A stretch of 64,000 nt of DNA from Streptococcus oralis (GCF_016127915.1 NZ_CP066059.1:1841757-1905756); one strand, 5' to 3'; positions 55,912 to 64,000 are shown, counted from the first letter of the stretch. Notes: generated from the letters alone by a model not told the origin. A program made the numbers and translations.

Positions 55912-56934
55912 ATGACAGTTGCAATTGATTGGGAAAACCTTGGATTTGCTTATATGAAACTACCTTACCGTTATATAGCTCACTACAGAAATGGACAATG
56001 GGATCAAGGAGAATTGACAGAGGATGCAACCTTGCATATTTCAGAGTCTTCTCCAAGTCTCCACTATGGACAGCAGGCATTTGAAGGTTTGAAAGCCTAT
56101 CGTACGAAGGATGGCAGTGTTCAATTGTTCCGTCCTGACGAAAATGCCAAGCGTCTGCAACGTACCTGCGACCGTCTTTTGATGCCACAAGTTCCGACAG
56201 AAATGTTTGTAGAAGCTTGTAAAGCAGTTGTGCGTGCAAATGAAGAATACGTCCCACCATATGGAACAGGTGGAACCCTTTATCTTCGTCCGCTGTTGAT
56301 TGGTGTTGGGGATATTATTGGGGTTAAACCAGCAGAAGAGTATATTTTCACCATCTTTGCTATGCCGGTTGGTAACTATTTTAAAGGTGGTTTAGTCCCA
56401 ACCAACTTCTTGATTCAGGATGAATACGACCGGGCAGCTCCAAATGGTACTGGAGCAGCTAAGGTAGGTGGGAACTATGCTGCTAGTCTCCTTCCAGGTA
56501 AAATGGCCAAGTCACGCCAATTTTCAGATGTTATCTACCTAGACCCATCTACACATACAAAGATTGAAGAAGTCGGATCAGCCAACTTCTTTGGAATCAC
56601 GGCAGACAATGAATTTGTTACACCACTGAGTCCATCCATTTTGCCATCTATTACCAAGTACTCTTTGCTTTACTTGGCTGAACACCGCTTGGGCTTGACA
56701 CCGGTTGAAGGTGATGTTCCAATCGATAATTTGGATCGTTTTGTAGAGGCAGGAGCTTGTGGAACAGCAGCGGTTATTTCGCCAATTGGAGGTATCCAAC
56801 ATGGCGATGATTTCCATGTTTTCTACAGTGAAACAGAAGTAGGACCTGTTACACGTAAACTCTATGATGAATTGACTGGTATCCAATTTGGTGATGTAGA
56901 AGCGCCTGAAGGATGGATTGTCAAAGTGGACTAA
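55912..56934 (+). CDS. ilvE: Branched-chain amino acid aminotransferase
   Basis: PLP enzyme that transfers the amino group between glutamate and leucine, isoleucine or valine. The 340-residue fold-type IV transaminase has LHYGQQAFEGLKAYR near residue 46, the PLP-lysine region GAAKVGGNYAASL (near 185) and EVGSANFFGI. The ATG at 55912 follows AAGGAG; the frame upstream to 55888 overlaps the ribosome site and is rejected. A perfect CodY box controls it. Confidence 0.96.
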   Translation: MTVAIDWENLGFAYMKLPYRYIAHYRNGQWDQGELTEDATLHISESSPSLHYGQQAFEGLKAYRTKDGSVQLFRPDENAKRLQRTCDRLLMPQVPTEMFVEACKAVVRANEEYVPPYGTGGTLYLRPLLIGVGDIIGVKPAEEYIFTIFAMPVGNYFKGGLVPTNFLIQDEYDRAAPNGTGAAKVGGNYAASLLPGKMAKSRQFSDVIYLDPSTHTKIEEVGSANFFGITADNEFVTPLSPSILPSITKYSLLYLAEHRLGLTPVEGDVPIDNLDRFVEAGACGTAAVISPIGGIQHGDDFHVFYSETEVGPVTRKLYDELTGIQFGDVEAPEGWIVKVD

Positions 56935-57046
56935 AAGACATGAAGTAAAGAAGAACTCCGTAGCAGTTGTAATGGCTGAAATGGAGTTTTTTCTTGCTAG
57001 TTTGAGCATTTTCTTGTACAATAGAAAAAGTGAAAAGAGGTACAGT

Positions 57047-57277
57047 ATGAGTAAAAAAGATAAGAAAATTGAAATCCAATTAACCGATGCAAAAGTGACT
57101 GTTGGGAAAGACAGCTATGAAGGATACGTTTTGACGATCGGGAAAAAGGTCATTGGGGAAATTGCCGAATTAGATAGCCAATTTGCCATCATAAAGAATG
57201 GAAATGTCGATAGTTTTTATAAAAAACTTGAAAAAGCTGTGGAAATTTTGATTGAAAACTATAATTTGACAAAATAA
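57047..57277 (+). CDS. DUF2969 family protein
   Basis: A 76-residue lactic-acid-bacterial protein of unknown function matching DUF2969: KKIEIQLTDAKVTVGKDSYEGYVL at the start, IGEIAELDSQFAI in the middle, ending in a helix with repeated Lys/Glu. No signal peptide. The ATG at 57047 follows AGAGG; an upstream frame to 56918 overlaps the ilvE stop region and is rejected. TACAAT at 57017-57022 is a likely -10. Confidence 0.8.
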   Translation: MSKKDKKIEIQLTDAKVTVGKDSYEGYVLTIGKKVIGEIAELDSQFAIIKNGNVDSFYKKLEKAVEILIENYNLTK

Positions 57278-57280
57278 TAC

Positions 57281-57309
57281 TTGTTTTATTGAAAATTTCA
57301 TGATATAAT
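57281..57309 (+). promoter_or_regulatory. tRNA promoter
   Basis: TTGTTT (57281-57286), 17-base spacer, TATAAT (57304-57309) with TG at 57301-57302. Confidence 0.65.
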
Positions 57310-57326
57310 AGTTCTCGTTAAACATT

Positions 57327-57407
57327 GGAGAGATAGCGAAGAGGCTAAACGCGGCGGACTGTAAATCCGCTCCTTCGGGTTCGGGGGTTCGAATCCCTCT
57401 CTCTCCA
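57327..57407 (+). tRNA. tRNA-Tyr (GTA)
   Basis: Acceptor GGAGAGA/TCTCTCC, long variable arm (CGCTCCTTCGGGTTCG region), T-arm GGGGTTCGAATCCCT, anticodon GTA at 57361-57363, discriminator A; 81 bases with no encoded CCA. A long variable arm is expected for bacterial tRNA-Tyr. Confidence 0.96.
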
Positions 57408-57415
57408 TTCATCAA

Positions 57416-57487
57416 TGGGGTATAGCCAAGCGGTAAGGCAAGGGACTTTGACTCCCTCATGCGTTGGTTCGAATCCAGCTACCCCAG
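57416..57487 (+). tRNA. tRNA-Gln (TTG)
   Basis: Acceptor TGGGGTA/TACCCCA, anticodon loop ACTTTGACT with TTG at 57448-57450, T-arm GTTGGTTCGAATCCAGC, discriminator G; 72 bases. It follows tRNA-Tyr by eight bases on the same transcript. Confidence 0.96.
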
Positions 57488-57505
57488 TTCTTAGGTAATA
57501 AATTC

Positions 57506-57553
57506 AAGATAAAAAGAAAAATATCTTAGGGTATTTTATTTTTATAATTGAAA
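57506..57553 (+). terminator. Possible terminator after tRNA pair
   Basis: AAGATA/TATCTT (57506-57511 with 57532-57537) followed by AGGG and a T-rich stretch. Weak stem, so uncertain. Confidence 0.35.
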
Positions 57554-57610
57554 GACGTGAACGATATGAACATGTCTTTGCGGGTGCTTAGGAAAAAAAT
57601 TATAAGTATG

Positions 57611-57631
57611 TCAAGTTTTTGAAAAACTTGA
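57611..57631 (+). promoter_or_regulatory. Hairpin just before the rpsA ribosome site
   Basis: TCAAGTTTTT/AAAAACTTGA inverted repeat with a one-base centre, ending five bases before GGAGG. It could mask or present the ribosome site of S1. Confidence 0.5.
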
Positions 57632-57650
57632 TTGTTGGAGGATTTTTTAG

Positions 57651-58853
57651 ATGAACGAATTTGAAGATTTGCTAAATAGCGTTAGCCAAGTTGAGCCTGG
57701 TGATGTTGTTAGTGCTGAAGTATTGACAGTTGATGCGACTCAAGCTAACGTTGCAATCTCTGGGACTGGTGTTGAAGGTGTCTTGACTCTTCGCGAATTG
57801 ACAAACGATCGCGATGCAGATATTAATGACTTTGTGAAAGTAGGAGAAGTATTGGATGTTCTTGTACTTCGTCAAGTAGTTGGTAAAGATACTGATACAG
57901 TTACATACCTTGTATCTAAAAAACGCCTTGAAGCTCGCAAAGCATGGGACAAACTTGTAGGACGCGAAGAAGAAGTTGTTACTGTTAAAGGAACTCGTGC
58001 CGTTAAAGGTGGACTTTCAGTAGAATTTGAAGGTGTTCGTGGATTCATCCCAGCTTCAATGTTGGATACTCGTTTCGTACGTAACACTGAACGTTTCGTA
58101 GGTCAAGAATTTGATGCTAAAATCAAAGAAGTTGATCCTAAAGAAAACCGCTTCATCCTTTCACGTCGTGAAGTTGTTGAAGCAGCTACTGCAGCAGCTC
58201 GTGCTGAAGTATTCGGTAAATTGGCTGTTGGTGATGTCGTAACTGGTAAAGTTGCTCGTATCACTAGCTTTGGTGCTTTCATCGACCTTGGTGGTGTTGA
58301 CGGATTGGTCCACTTGACTGAATTGTCACACGAACGTAACGTATCACCTAAATCAGTTGTAACTGTTGGTGAAGAAATTGAAGTGAAGATCCTTGATCTT
58401 AACGAAGAAGAAGGTCGCGTATCACTTTCACTTAAAGCAACAACACCTGGACCATGGGATGGCGTTGAGCAAAAATTGGCTAAAGGTGATGTAGTAGAAG
58501 GAACAGTTAAACGTTTGACTGACTTCGGTGCATTTGTTGAAGTATTGCCAGGTATCGATGGACTTGTTCACGTATCACAAATTTCACACAAACGTATCGA
58601 AAATCCAAAAGAAGCTCTTACTGTTGGTCAAGAAGTTACTGTTAAAGTCCTTGATGTTAACGCTGACGCAGAACGTGTATCACTTTCTATCAAAGCTCTT
58701 GAAGAACGTCCAGCTCAAGAAGAAGGACAAAAAGAAGAAAAACGTGCTGCTCGTCCACGTCGTCCAAAACGTCAAGAAAAACGTGATTTCGAACTTCCAG
58801 AAACACAAACAGGATTCTCAATGGCTGACTTGTTCGGTGATATCGAACTTTAA
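57651..58853 (+). CDS. rpsA: 30S ribosomal protein S1
   Basis: RNA-binding ribosomal protein that helps start translation of structured mRNAs. The 400-residue product has four S1 domains (~14-90, 105-170, 190-262, 278-350), fewer than the six of E. coli but normal for streptococci, with repeated FGAFVEVLPGIDGLVH-type motifs, then a Lys/Arg-rich tail and a conserved C-terminal FSMADLFGDIEL. The ribosome site is TTGGAGGA. Codon bias is very strong. Confidence 0.95.
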   Translation: MNEFEDLLNSVSQVEPGDVVSAEVLTVDATQANVAISGTGVEGVLTLRELTNDRDADINDFVKVGEVLDVLVLRQVVGKDTDTVTYLVSKKRLEARKAWDKLVGREEEVVTVKGTRAVKGGLSVEFEGVRGFIPASMLDTRFVRNTERFVGQEFDAKIKEVDPKENRFILSRREVVEAATAAARAEVFGKLAVGDVVTGKVARITSFGAFIDLGGVDGLVHLTELSHERNVSPKSVVTVGEEIEVKILDLNEEEGRVSLSLKATTPGPWDGVEQKLAKGDVVEGTVKRLTDFGAFVEVLPGIDGLVHVSQISHKRIENPKEALTVGQEVTVKVLDVNADAERVSLSIKALEERPAQEEGQKEEKRAARPRRPKRQEKRDFELPETQTGFSMADLFGDIEL

Positions 58854-58868
58854 TCAAATTGATAATCA

Positions 58869-58906
58869 CAAAATCCTTTGTTTAAAACAAGGGATTTTTC
58901 TTTTGT
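58869..58906 (+). terminator. Terminator after rpsA
   Basis: AAATCCTTTGTTT pairs with AAACAAGGGATTT (one G-U pair), followed by TTCTTTT. Confidence 0.8.
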
Positions 58907-58920
58907 CTCTTTCTCATTTT

Positions 58921-58929
58921 TGATATAAT
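58921..58929 (+). promoter_or_regulatory. Promoter of the GAF-domain gene giving a leaderless mRNA
   Basis: TGA-TATAAT followed by AGTTCT and ATG at 58936; the expected +1 is the A of the start codon. Confidence 0.7.
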
Positions 58930-58935
58930 AGTTCT

Positions 58936-59433
58936 ATGTTAGATTCAGAAAAACAATCACAATATCAAATGTTAAATGAGGAACTCTCTTATTTACTAGA
59001 AGGTGAGACCAATGTTCTTGCCAATCTTTCAAATGCTAGTGCCCTCCTAAAATCTCGCTTTCCCAATACTGTATTTGCAGGGTTTTATCTGTTTGATGGT
59101 AGCGAGTTGATTTTAGGGCCTTTTCAGGGTGGTGTTTCTTGTATTCGCATTCCGCTTGGGAAAGGCGTGTGTGGAGAAGCTGCTGAGTTTCAAGAGACTG
59201 TTTTGGTTGGCGATGTGAGCACCTATCCAAACTACATTTCTTGTGATAGTATGGCCAAGAGTGAAATCGTGGTTCCCATGCTCAAGAATGGTCAATTGCT
59301 GGGTGTCTTAGACCTAGATTCTTCACTTATTGATGATTACAATGCCGTTGACCGTGATTACTTGGAACAATTTGTCGCTATTTTGCTTGAGAAGACAGAA
59401 TGGGACTTTACGATGTTTGAGGAGAAAGCCTAA
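58936..59433 (+). CDS. Free methionine-R-sulfoxide reductase (GAF domain)
   Basis: Reduces free methionine R-sulfoxide with a GAF fold (fRMsr/MsrC family). The 165-residue protein keeps the three conserved cysteines in [18 protein letters not shown] (near residues 74 and 84) and NYISCDS (near 108), plus the C-terminal SEIVVPM...GVLDLDS motif. It has no ribosome site and is predicted leaderless. Its stop overlaps the dnaX start (TAATG). Confidence 0.88.
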   Translation: MLDSEKQSQYQMLNEELSYLLEGETNVLANLSNASALLKSRFPNTVFAGFYLFDGSELILGPFQGGVSCIRIPLGKGVCGEAAEFQETVLVGDVSTYPNYISCDSMAKSEIVVPMLKNGQLLGVLDLDSSLIDDYNAVDRDYLEQFVAILLEKTEWDFTMFEEKA

Positions 59434-61091
59434 TGTATCAAGCACTTTATCGAAAATATAGAAGCCAGACTTTTTCACAACTAGTAGGTCAAGAAGTTGT
59501 GGCTAAAACCCTAAAACAAGCAGTCGAGCAGGAAAAGATTAGTCATGCTTATCTTTTCTCGGGTCCTCGTGGGACTGGGAAGACCAGTGTAGCCAAGATT
59601 TTTGCCAAGGCTATGAACTGTCCCAACCAAGTGGACGGAGAACCATGTAATAACTGCTATATCTGCCAAGCAGTGACAGAAGGTAGCTTAGAAGATGTTA
59701 TCGAAATGGATGCGGCTTCGAATAACGGAGTCGATGAAATCCGAGAAATTCGTGATAAATCTACCTACGCTCCTAGCTTAGCACGTTATAAGGTCTATAT
59801 CATAGACGAGGTTCATATGCTGTCTACAGGAGCTTTTAATGCGCTTTTGAAGACTTTGGAAGAACCAACTCAAAATGTTGTCTTTATCTTGGCGACCACC
59901 GAATTGCATAAGATTCCTGCAACCATTTTATCGCGTGTCCAACGTTTTGAGTTTAAATCGATTCGAACGCAAGATATCACGGCACATATACATCATATTT
60001 TAGAAAAAGAAAATATCAGTTCTGAACCAGATGCTGTGGAAATCATTGCCAGACGAGCTGAAGGTGGAATGCGGGATGCCTTGTCTATTCTAGACCAAGC
60101 CTTGAGTTTGACGCAAGGGAATGCTTTGACAACAGCCATCTCTGAGGAGATTACAGGCACCATTAGTCTATCAGCACTAGATGACTATGTAGCCGCCTTG
60201 TCTCAGCAGGATGTTTCAAAAGCGCTTGATTCTTTGAATCTTTTGTTTGAAAATGGCAAAAGCATGACTCGGTTTGTGACGGATCTCTTGCAGTATTTGC
60301 GTGATCTACTAGTTGTTCAGACAGGTGGCGAAAATACTCATCATAGTCCAGTTTTTATGGACAATCTAGCTCTTTCTCAGGAAAGTCTCTTTGAAATGAT
60401 TCGTCTAGCGACAGTGAGTTTAGCAGATATGAAGACCAGTTTGCAACCTAAGATTTATGCGGAAATGATGACCATTCGTTTAGCGGAGATTAAGCCTGAA
60501 CCAGTTCTTTCAGAAGCTGTCGAAAGTGAAATTTCTGCACTGAGACAGGAAGTCGCTCGTCTCAAACAAGAACTTGCCAATGTTGGAACTGCTCCTAAAC
60601 AAGTGGCGCCAGTCCCTAGCCGTCCAGCCACTTCCAAGACAGTCTATCGAGTAGACCGTAATAAGGTTCAGGCTATCCTACAAGAAGCTGTTGAACATCC
60701 TGATTTGGCACGGCAAAACTTGATTCGCCTCCAGAATGCATGGGGAGAGGTAATCGAAAGCTTAGCTGGTCCTGATAAGGCTCTGCTTGTTGGTTCTCAA
60801 CCAGTTGCAGCAAACGAACACCATGCGATTTTAGCTTTTGAATCTAATTTCAATGCAGGGCAAACTATGAAACGGGACAATCTCAACACCATGTTTGGCA
60901 ACATCCTCAGTCAGGCAGCAGGTTTTTCACCTGAGATTTTAGCCATTTCCATGGAGGAATGGAAAGAGGTTCGTGCAGTATTTTCAGCTAGAAACAAGTC
61001 TTCTCAAGCAGATCAAGAGATAGAAGAAGGAAGTCTGATTCCAGAGGGATTTGAATTTCTGGCTGATAAAGTCATGGTCGAAGAAGACTAA
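59433..61091 (+). CDS. dnaX: DNA polymerase III subunits gamma/tau
   Basis: Clamp-loader ATPase. The 552-residue protein has Walker A FSGPRGTGKTS near residue 44, a four-cysteine zinc module (CPNQVDGEPCNNCYIC, 64-79), Walker B VYIIDEVHML, sensor 1 ATTELHKIP and the SRC motif SRVQRF. The C-terminal third (from ~370) is the tau-specific polymerase/helicase-contact part. It starts in the stop codon of the fRMsr gene (TAATG), so translation is coupled. Confidence 0.95.
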   Translation: MYQALYRKYRSQTFSQLVGQEVVAKTLKQAVEQEKISHAYLFSGPRGTGKTSVAKIFAKAMNCPNQVDGEPCNNCYICQAVTEGSLEDVIEMDAASNNGVDEIREIRDKSTYAPSLARYKVYIIDEVHMLSTGAFNALLKTLEEPTQNVVFILATTELHKIPATILSRVQRFEFKSIRTQDITAHIHHILEKENISSEPDAVEIIARRAEGGMRDALSILDQALSLTQGNALTTAISEEITGTISLSALDDYVAALSQQDVSKALDSLNLLFENGKSMTRFVTDLLQYLRDLLVVQTGGENTHHSPVFMDNLALSQESLFEMIRLATVSLADMKTSLQPKIYAEMMTIRLAEIKPEPVLSEAVESEISALRQEVARLKQELANVGTAPKQVAPVPSRPATSKTVYRVDRNKVQAILQEAVEHPDLARQNLIRLQNAWGEVIESLAGPDKALLVGSQPVAANEHHAILAFESNFNAGQTMKRDNLNTMFGNILSQAAGFSPEILAISMEEWKEVRAVFSARNKSSQADQEIEEGSLIPEGFEFLADKVMVEED

Positions 61092-61103
61092 AAGTGGATT
61101 TCA

Positions 61104-61112
61104 TGGTACAAT
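61104..61112 (+). promoter_or_regulatory. Promoter of the DUF3272 gene giving a leaderless mRNA
   Basis: TGG-TACAAT followed by AATCCT and ATG at 61119; the expected +1 is the A of the start codon. No ribosome site is present. Confidence 0.6.
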
Positions 61113-61118
61113 AATCCT

Positions 61119-61313
61119 ATGACTAGACAACAATTTATCGTGATAGCACTATTTACTGCTGCTGAGACTTATTTTTTCAATGAAGCTTGGATGACGGGTC
61201 GCTATTTCATGGCAGCCTTTTGGGCCATTCTACTTTTTCGAAATTTTAGGTTAAGTTATGTAATGGGGAAATTAGTAGATGCCATTGATCAGCACCTAAA
61301 CCGTAAGGATTAG
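61119..61313 (+). CDS. DUF3272 family small membrane protein
   Basis: A 64-residue streptococcal protein of the DUF3272 family: helix 1 at ~5-20, a second amphipathic/hydrophobic helix at ~29-44 (YFMAAFWAILLFRNFR), and a polar end (DAIDQHLNRKD). Function unknown. It has its own extended -10 promoter, no Shine-Dalgarno sequence, and a strong terminator, placed between dnaX and the suf operon. Confidence 0.8.
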   Translation: MTRQQFIVIALFTAAETYFFNEAWMTGRYFMAAFWAILLFRNFRLSYVMGKLVDAIDQHLNRKD

Positions 61314-61335
61314 TCACTAGCTTCTAAACAAAATC

Positions 61336-61357
61336 AAAGCCTTTTAGGCTTTTTTTT
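61336..61357 (+). terminator. Terminator after DUF3272 gene
   Basis: AAAGCCT/AGGCTTT stem with a TTT loop and T-tract that runs into the suf extended -10. Confidence 0.8.
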
Positions 61358-61365
61358 GTTATACT
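61357..61365 (+). promoter_or_regulatory. suf operon promoter, extended -10
   Basis: TGTTATACT, 99 bases before the sufC ATG, immediately after the terminator T-tract. Confidence 0.6.
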
Positions 61366-61464
61366 AGTAGAGTATATTTATGGACCTTTTCTTGTATTTT
61401 TTGAGAAATGTAAGTGATTTCTCTAAGGATAAAGGAAGTAGGCCAGAAAAAGAAAGGAACTATC

Positions 61465-62235
61465 ATGTCAGTATTAGAGATCAAAGATCTTCACGTTGAG
61501 ATTGAAGGAAAAGAAATTTTGAAAGGGGTCAATCTGACTCTGAAAACAGGAGAAATCGCAGCTATCATGGGACCAAATGGTACTGGTAAATCGACTCTTT
61601 CTGCAGCTATCATGGGAAACCCTAACTATGAGGTTACAAAAGGGGAGGTCTTGTTTGATGGCGTAAATATCCTTGAATTGGAAGTGGACGAGCGTGCGCG
61701 TATGGGTCTTTTCCTTGCTATGCAGTACCCATCAGAAATCCCAGGAATTACTAACGCAGAGTTTCTTCGTGCAGCCATGAATGCTGGTAAAGAAGATGAT
61801 GAAAAGATTTCAGTTCGTGAGTTTATCACTAAACTAGACGAGAAAATGGAATTGCTCAATATGAAAGAAGAAATGGCTGAGCGTTACCTTAACGAAGGTT
61901 TCTCTGGTGGTGAGAAAAAACGTAATGAAATTCTTCAACTCTTGATGTTGGAACCTACATTTGCCCTTTTGGATGAGATTGACTCAGGTCTTGATATTGA
62001 TGCCCTTAAAGTCGTATCGAAAGGTGTGAATGCTATGCGTGGTGAAGGTTTTGGTGCTATGATTATCACTCACTACCAACGTCTTTTGAACTACATCACA
62101 CCTGATGTGGTACATGTGATGATGGAAGGTCGTGTGGTCCTTTCTGGAGGTCCAGAATTAGCAGCCCGTTTGGAACGTGAAGGATACGCAAAACTAGCTG
62201 AAGAACTTGGCTACGACTACAAGGAAGAATTGTAA
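61465..62235 (+). CDS. sufC: Fe-S cluster assembly ATPase SufC
   Basis: ABC-type ATPase of the SufBCD scaffold that assembles Fe-S clusters. The 256-residue soluble protein has Walker A GPNGTGKST near residue 37, the SufC signature FSGGEKKRNEILQ and Walker B ALLDEIDSGLD. The ATG at 61465 has AAAGGAAC before it and matches family starts; the upstream frame from 61414 adds a non-conserved stretch and is rejected. Confidence 0.96.
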   Translation: MSVLEIKDLHVEIEGKEILKGVNLTLKTGEIAAIMGPNGTGKSTLSAAIMGNPNYEVTKGEVLFDGVNILELEVDERARMGLFLAMQYPSEIPGITNAEFLRAAMNAGKEDDEKISVREFITKLDEKMELLNMKEEMAERYLNEGFSGGEKKRNEILQLLMLEPTFALLDEIDSGLDIDALKVVSKGVNAMRGEGFGAMIITHYQRLLNYITPDVVHVMMEGRVVLSGGPELAARLEREGYAKLAEELGYDYKEEL

Positions 62236-62262
62236 TTCCCTCGTATCTTTTAGGAGAAGTAA

Positions 62263-63525
62263 ATGACTAAAGAAAATATTAAACTTTTTTCAGAAACGCA
62301 CGCTGAACCAAGCTGGTTGTCAGACCTCCGTCAAAAAGCTTTTGATAAGATTGAGAGTTTGGAATTACCAGTTATCGAGCGTGTCAAATTTCACCGTTGG
62401 AATCTGGGGGATGGAACCATCACAGAAAGTGAGCCTTCAGCAAATGTTCCTGACTTCACGGCTCTAGATAATCACTTGAAGTTGGTGCAAGTAGGAACGC
62501 AGACTGTTTTTGAGCAAACTCCAGTTGAGTTAGCTGAACAAGGAGTAGTCTTTACAGACTTTCACTCAGCTTTAGAAGAAATTCCAGAACTTATCGAGGA
62601 ATTCTTCATGTCATCAGTTAAGTATGATGACGACAAGTTGGCAGCCTACCATACAGCTTATTTCAACAGTGGTGCTGTTCTCTACATTCCTGATAACGTA
62701 GAAATCTCAGAGCCAATCGAAGGTATTTTCTACCAAGACAGCGATAGTGATGTGCCATTTAACAAGCATATCCTTATCATTGCTGGTAAAAACAGTAAGA
62801 TAAGCTATCTTGAACGTCTAGAGTCACGTGGTGGAGGTAGTGCAAAAGCAACTGCCAATATCACAGTTGAAGTGATTGCACGTTCAGGTGCGCAAGTGAA
62901 GTTTGCGGCTATTGACCGTTTAGGTGAAAATGTTACTGCCTATATTAGTCGTCGTGGTAAATTAGGTAACGATGCAAGTATTGACTGGGCGATTGGTGTC
63001 ATGAACGAAGGAAACGTTGTTGCGGATTTTGATAGCGACTTGATTGGTAACGGTAGCCATGCTGACCTGAAAGTCGTAGCTCTTTCAAGTGGTCGTCAGG
63101 TGCAAGGGATTGACACTCGTGTAACCAACTATGGTTGCAACTCTATCGGAAATATCCTCCAACATGGGGTTATTCTTGAAAAAGCAACTTTAACTTTCAA
63201 CGGTATTGGACACATTATCAAAGGTGCCAAGGGAGCCGATGCGCAACAAGAGAGTCGTGTTCTTATGCTTTCGGACCAAGCACGTTCAGATGCCAACCCA
63301 ATTCTTTTGATTGATGAAAATGACGTAACTGCAGGTCACGCGGCTTCTATCGGTCAGGTGGATCCAGAAGATATGTACTATCTCATGAGCCGTGGTTTGG
63401 ATAAGGCAACTGCAGAACGCTTGGTTGTTCGTGGTTTCCTTGGATCTGTTATTGTTGAGATACCAGTTAAGGAAGTTCGTGACGAAATGATTGCAACGAT
63501 CGAAGAAAAATTGTCAAAACGCTAA
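62263..63525 (+). CDS. sufD: Fe-S cluster assembly protein SufD
   Basis: Scaffold subunit partnering SufB and SufC. The 420-residue protein has the SufB/D core (residues ~130-400): SGAVLYIPDNVEISEPIEG, the beta-helix region, and the C-terminal GHAASIGQVDPEDMYYLMSRGL with the conserved His. The ribosome site is AGGAGAAG, 27 bases after sufC. Operon order sufC-sufD-sufS is the Firmicute type. Confidence 0.95.
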   Translation: MTKENIKLFSETHAEPSWLSDLRQKAFDKIESLELPVIERVKFHRWNLGDGTITESEPSANVPDFTALDNHLKLVQVGTQTVFEQTPVELAEQGVVFTDFHSALEEIPELIEEFFMSSVKYDDDKLAAYHTAYFNSGAVLYIPDNVEISEPIEGIFYQDSDSDVPFNKHILIIAGKNSKISYLERLESRGGGSAKATANITVEVIARSGAQVKFAAIDRLGENVTAYISRRGKLGNDASIDWAIGVMNEGNVVADFDSDLIGNGSHADLKVVALSSGRQVQGIDTRVTNYGCNSIGNILQHGVILEKATLTFNGIGHIIKGAKGADAQQESRVLMLSDQARSDANPILLIDENDVTAGHAASIGQVDPEDMYYLMSRGLDKATAERLVVRGFLGSVIVEIPVKEVRDEMIATIEEKLSKR

Positions 63526-63535
63526 GGGGAAGCCT

Positions 63536-64000
63536 ATGTTAGATGTAGAAGCGATTCGCAAGGATTTTCCAATTTTAGACCAGATTGTCAACGATGAACC
63601 TCTGGTCTATCTGGACAATGCTGCGACGACACAAAAACCGCTAGCAGTTCTGGAAACAATCAACCACTACTATGAGCAGGACAATGCCAATGTTCACCGT
63701 GGTGTTCATACCTTGGCTGAGCGAGCAACAGCTTCTTATGAAGCTGCTCGTGAAACCATTCGTAAGTTTATCAATGCTGGCTTGACAAAGGAAGTTCTCT
63801 TTACCAGAGGAACGACAACCAGCCTTAACTGGGTGGCACGCTTTGCTGAGGAGATTCTGACTGAGGGAGACCAGGTCTTGATTTCTGTCATGGAACACCA
63901 TTCTAATATCATTCCTTGGCAGGAAGCCTGTCGCAAGACTGGAGCAGAGCTTGTCTATGTTTATCTTAAAGACGGAGCTCTGGATATGGATGACTTGCGC
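63536..64000 (+). CDS. sufS: Cysteine desulfurase SufS, N-terminal part
   Basis: PLP enzyme that takes sulfur from cysteine for Fe-S clusters. The first 155 residues are present before the window edge: MLDVEAIRKDFPIL, the LVYLDNAATTQKP motif near residue 24, VHRGVHTLAERAT near 53, the PLP-contact FTRGTTTSLNWVA (near 88) and SVMEHHSNIIPWQ. GGGGA precedes the ATG, 10 bases after sufD. Confidence 0.95.
   Translation, partial: MLDVEAIRKDFPILDQIVNDEPLVYLDNAATTQKPLAVLETINHYYEQDNANVHRGVHTLAERATASYEAARETIRKFINAGLTKEVLFTRGTTTSLNWVARFAEEILTEGDQVLISVMEHHSNIIPWQEACRKTGAELVYVYLKDGALDMDDLR

Noticed and set aside
57170-57460. 96-residue reverse-strand frame over the DUF2969 gene and tRNA-Tyr
   Set aside because: It overlaps two tRNA genes and a coding gene on the other strand and has no start signal.

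Overview
The window is a low-GC Gram-positive chromosome segment from the mitis group of Streptococcus (S. mitis, S. oralis or S. infantis type; close to S. pneumoniae but probably not it). This rests on near-pneumococcal protein sequences (MecA, ParC, ParE, S20, IlvE), a BOX-type pneumococcal repeat at 3469-3583, many extended -10 (TGnTATAAT) promoters, and long stretches in an order I recall from pneumococcus. No prophage, insertion sequence, CRISPR array or rRNA operon is visible. Species placement and remembered gene order are inference.

Layout. 1-8.1 kb: start of a polysaccharide flippase (reverse strand, cut by the edge), mecA, hom-thrB, BOX element, msrAB, and a heterodimeric ABC exporter. 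8.2-12.3 kb: an MTA/SAH-deaminase-type amidohydrolase, the L10 leader with rplJ-rplL, a DUF2268 putative metallopeptidase behind a MerR-style promoter, and an EXLDI-family protein. 12.2-14.2 kb (reverse): a GNAT acetyltransferase and gdhA, with a decayed copy of the gdhA 3' tail beyond the acetyltransferase. 14.3-26.6 kb: pyrD, holA, sodA, yutD-like, rlmN, vanZ-like, ABC-F, a zinc-ribbon protein and slrA (reverse), rpsP-khpA, a MazG-like gene, an AT-rich orphan gene, rimM-trmD, an ATP-cone protein, a PC4-like protein and a TetR regulator (reverse). 26.6-31.4 kb: a 560-base regulatory gap and a 1439-residue LPXTG adhesin. 31.5-41 kb: bioY and gor (reverse), a MacA/MacB-like efflux operon, metG, a FlaR-like P-loop protein, rpsT and coaA (reverse). 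41.1-48.9 kb: a nucleoside salvage and uptake operon (methyltransferase, pdp, deoC, cdd, pnrA, ABC ATPase, two permeases). 48.9-57.3 kb: plsY (reverse), parE, a small membrane protein, an ANT(6)-like nucleotidyltransferase, parC, ilvE and a DUF2969 protein. 57.3-64 kb: tRNA-Tyr and tRNA-Gln, rpsA, a free-methionine sulfoxide reductase, dnaX, a DUF3272 protein and sufC-sufD-sufS (cut by the edge).

How genes work together. Most of the window is core metabolism and information processing. Amino-acid genes (hom-thrB, gdhA, ilvE) each carry a near-perfect CodY box. The pdp-deoC-cdd-pnrA-ABC operon imports nucleosides and breaks them down. Redox and repair functions recur (MsrAB, free-Met sulfoxide reductase, SodA, glutathione reductase, Suf). 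The least ordinary signals are regulatory: a 19-bp-spacer MerR-type promoter with a centred dyad, a 21-nt-period direct repeat overlapping the -35 of the efflux operon, four genes whose ATG sits exactly where transcription should start (leaderless mRNAs), mutually exclusive hairpins before rplL and parC, and the duplicated gdhA tail flanking an acetyltransferase.
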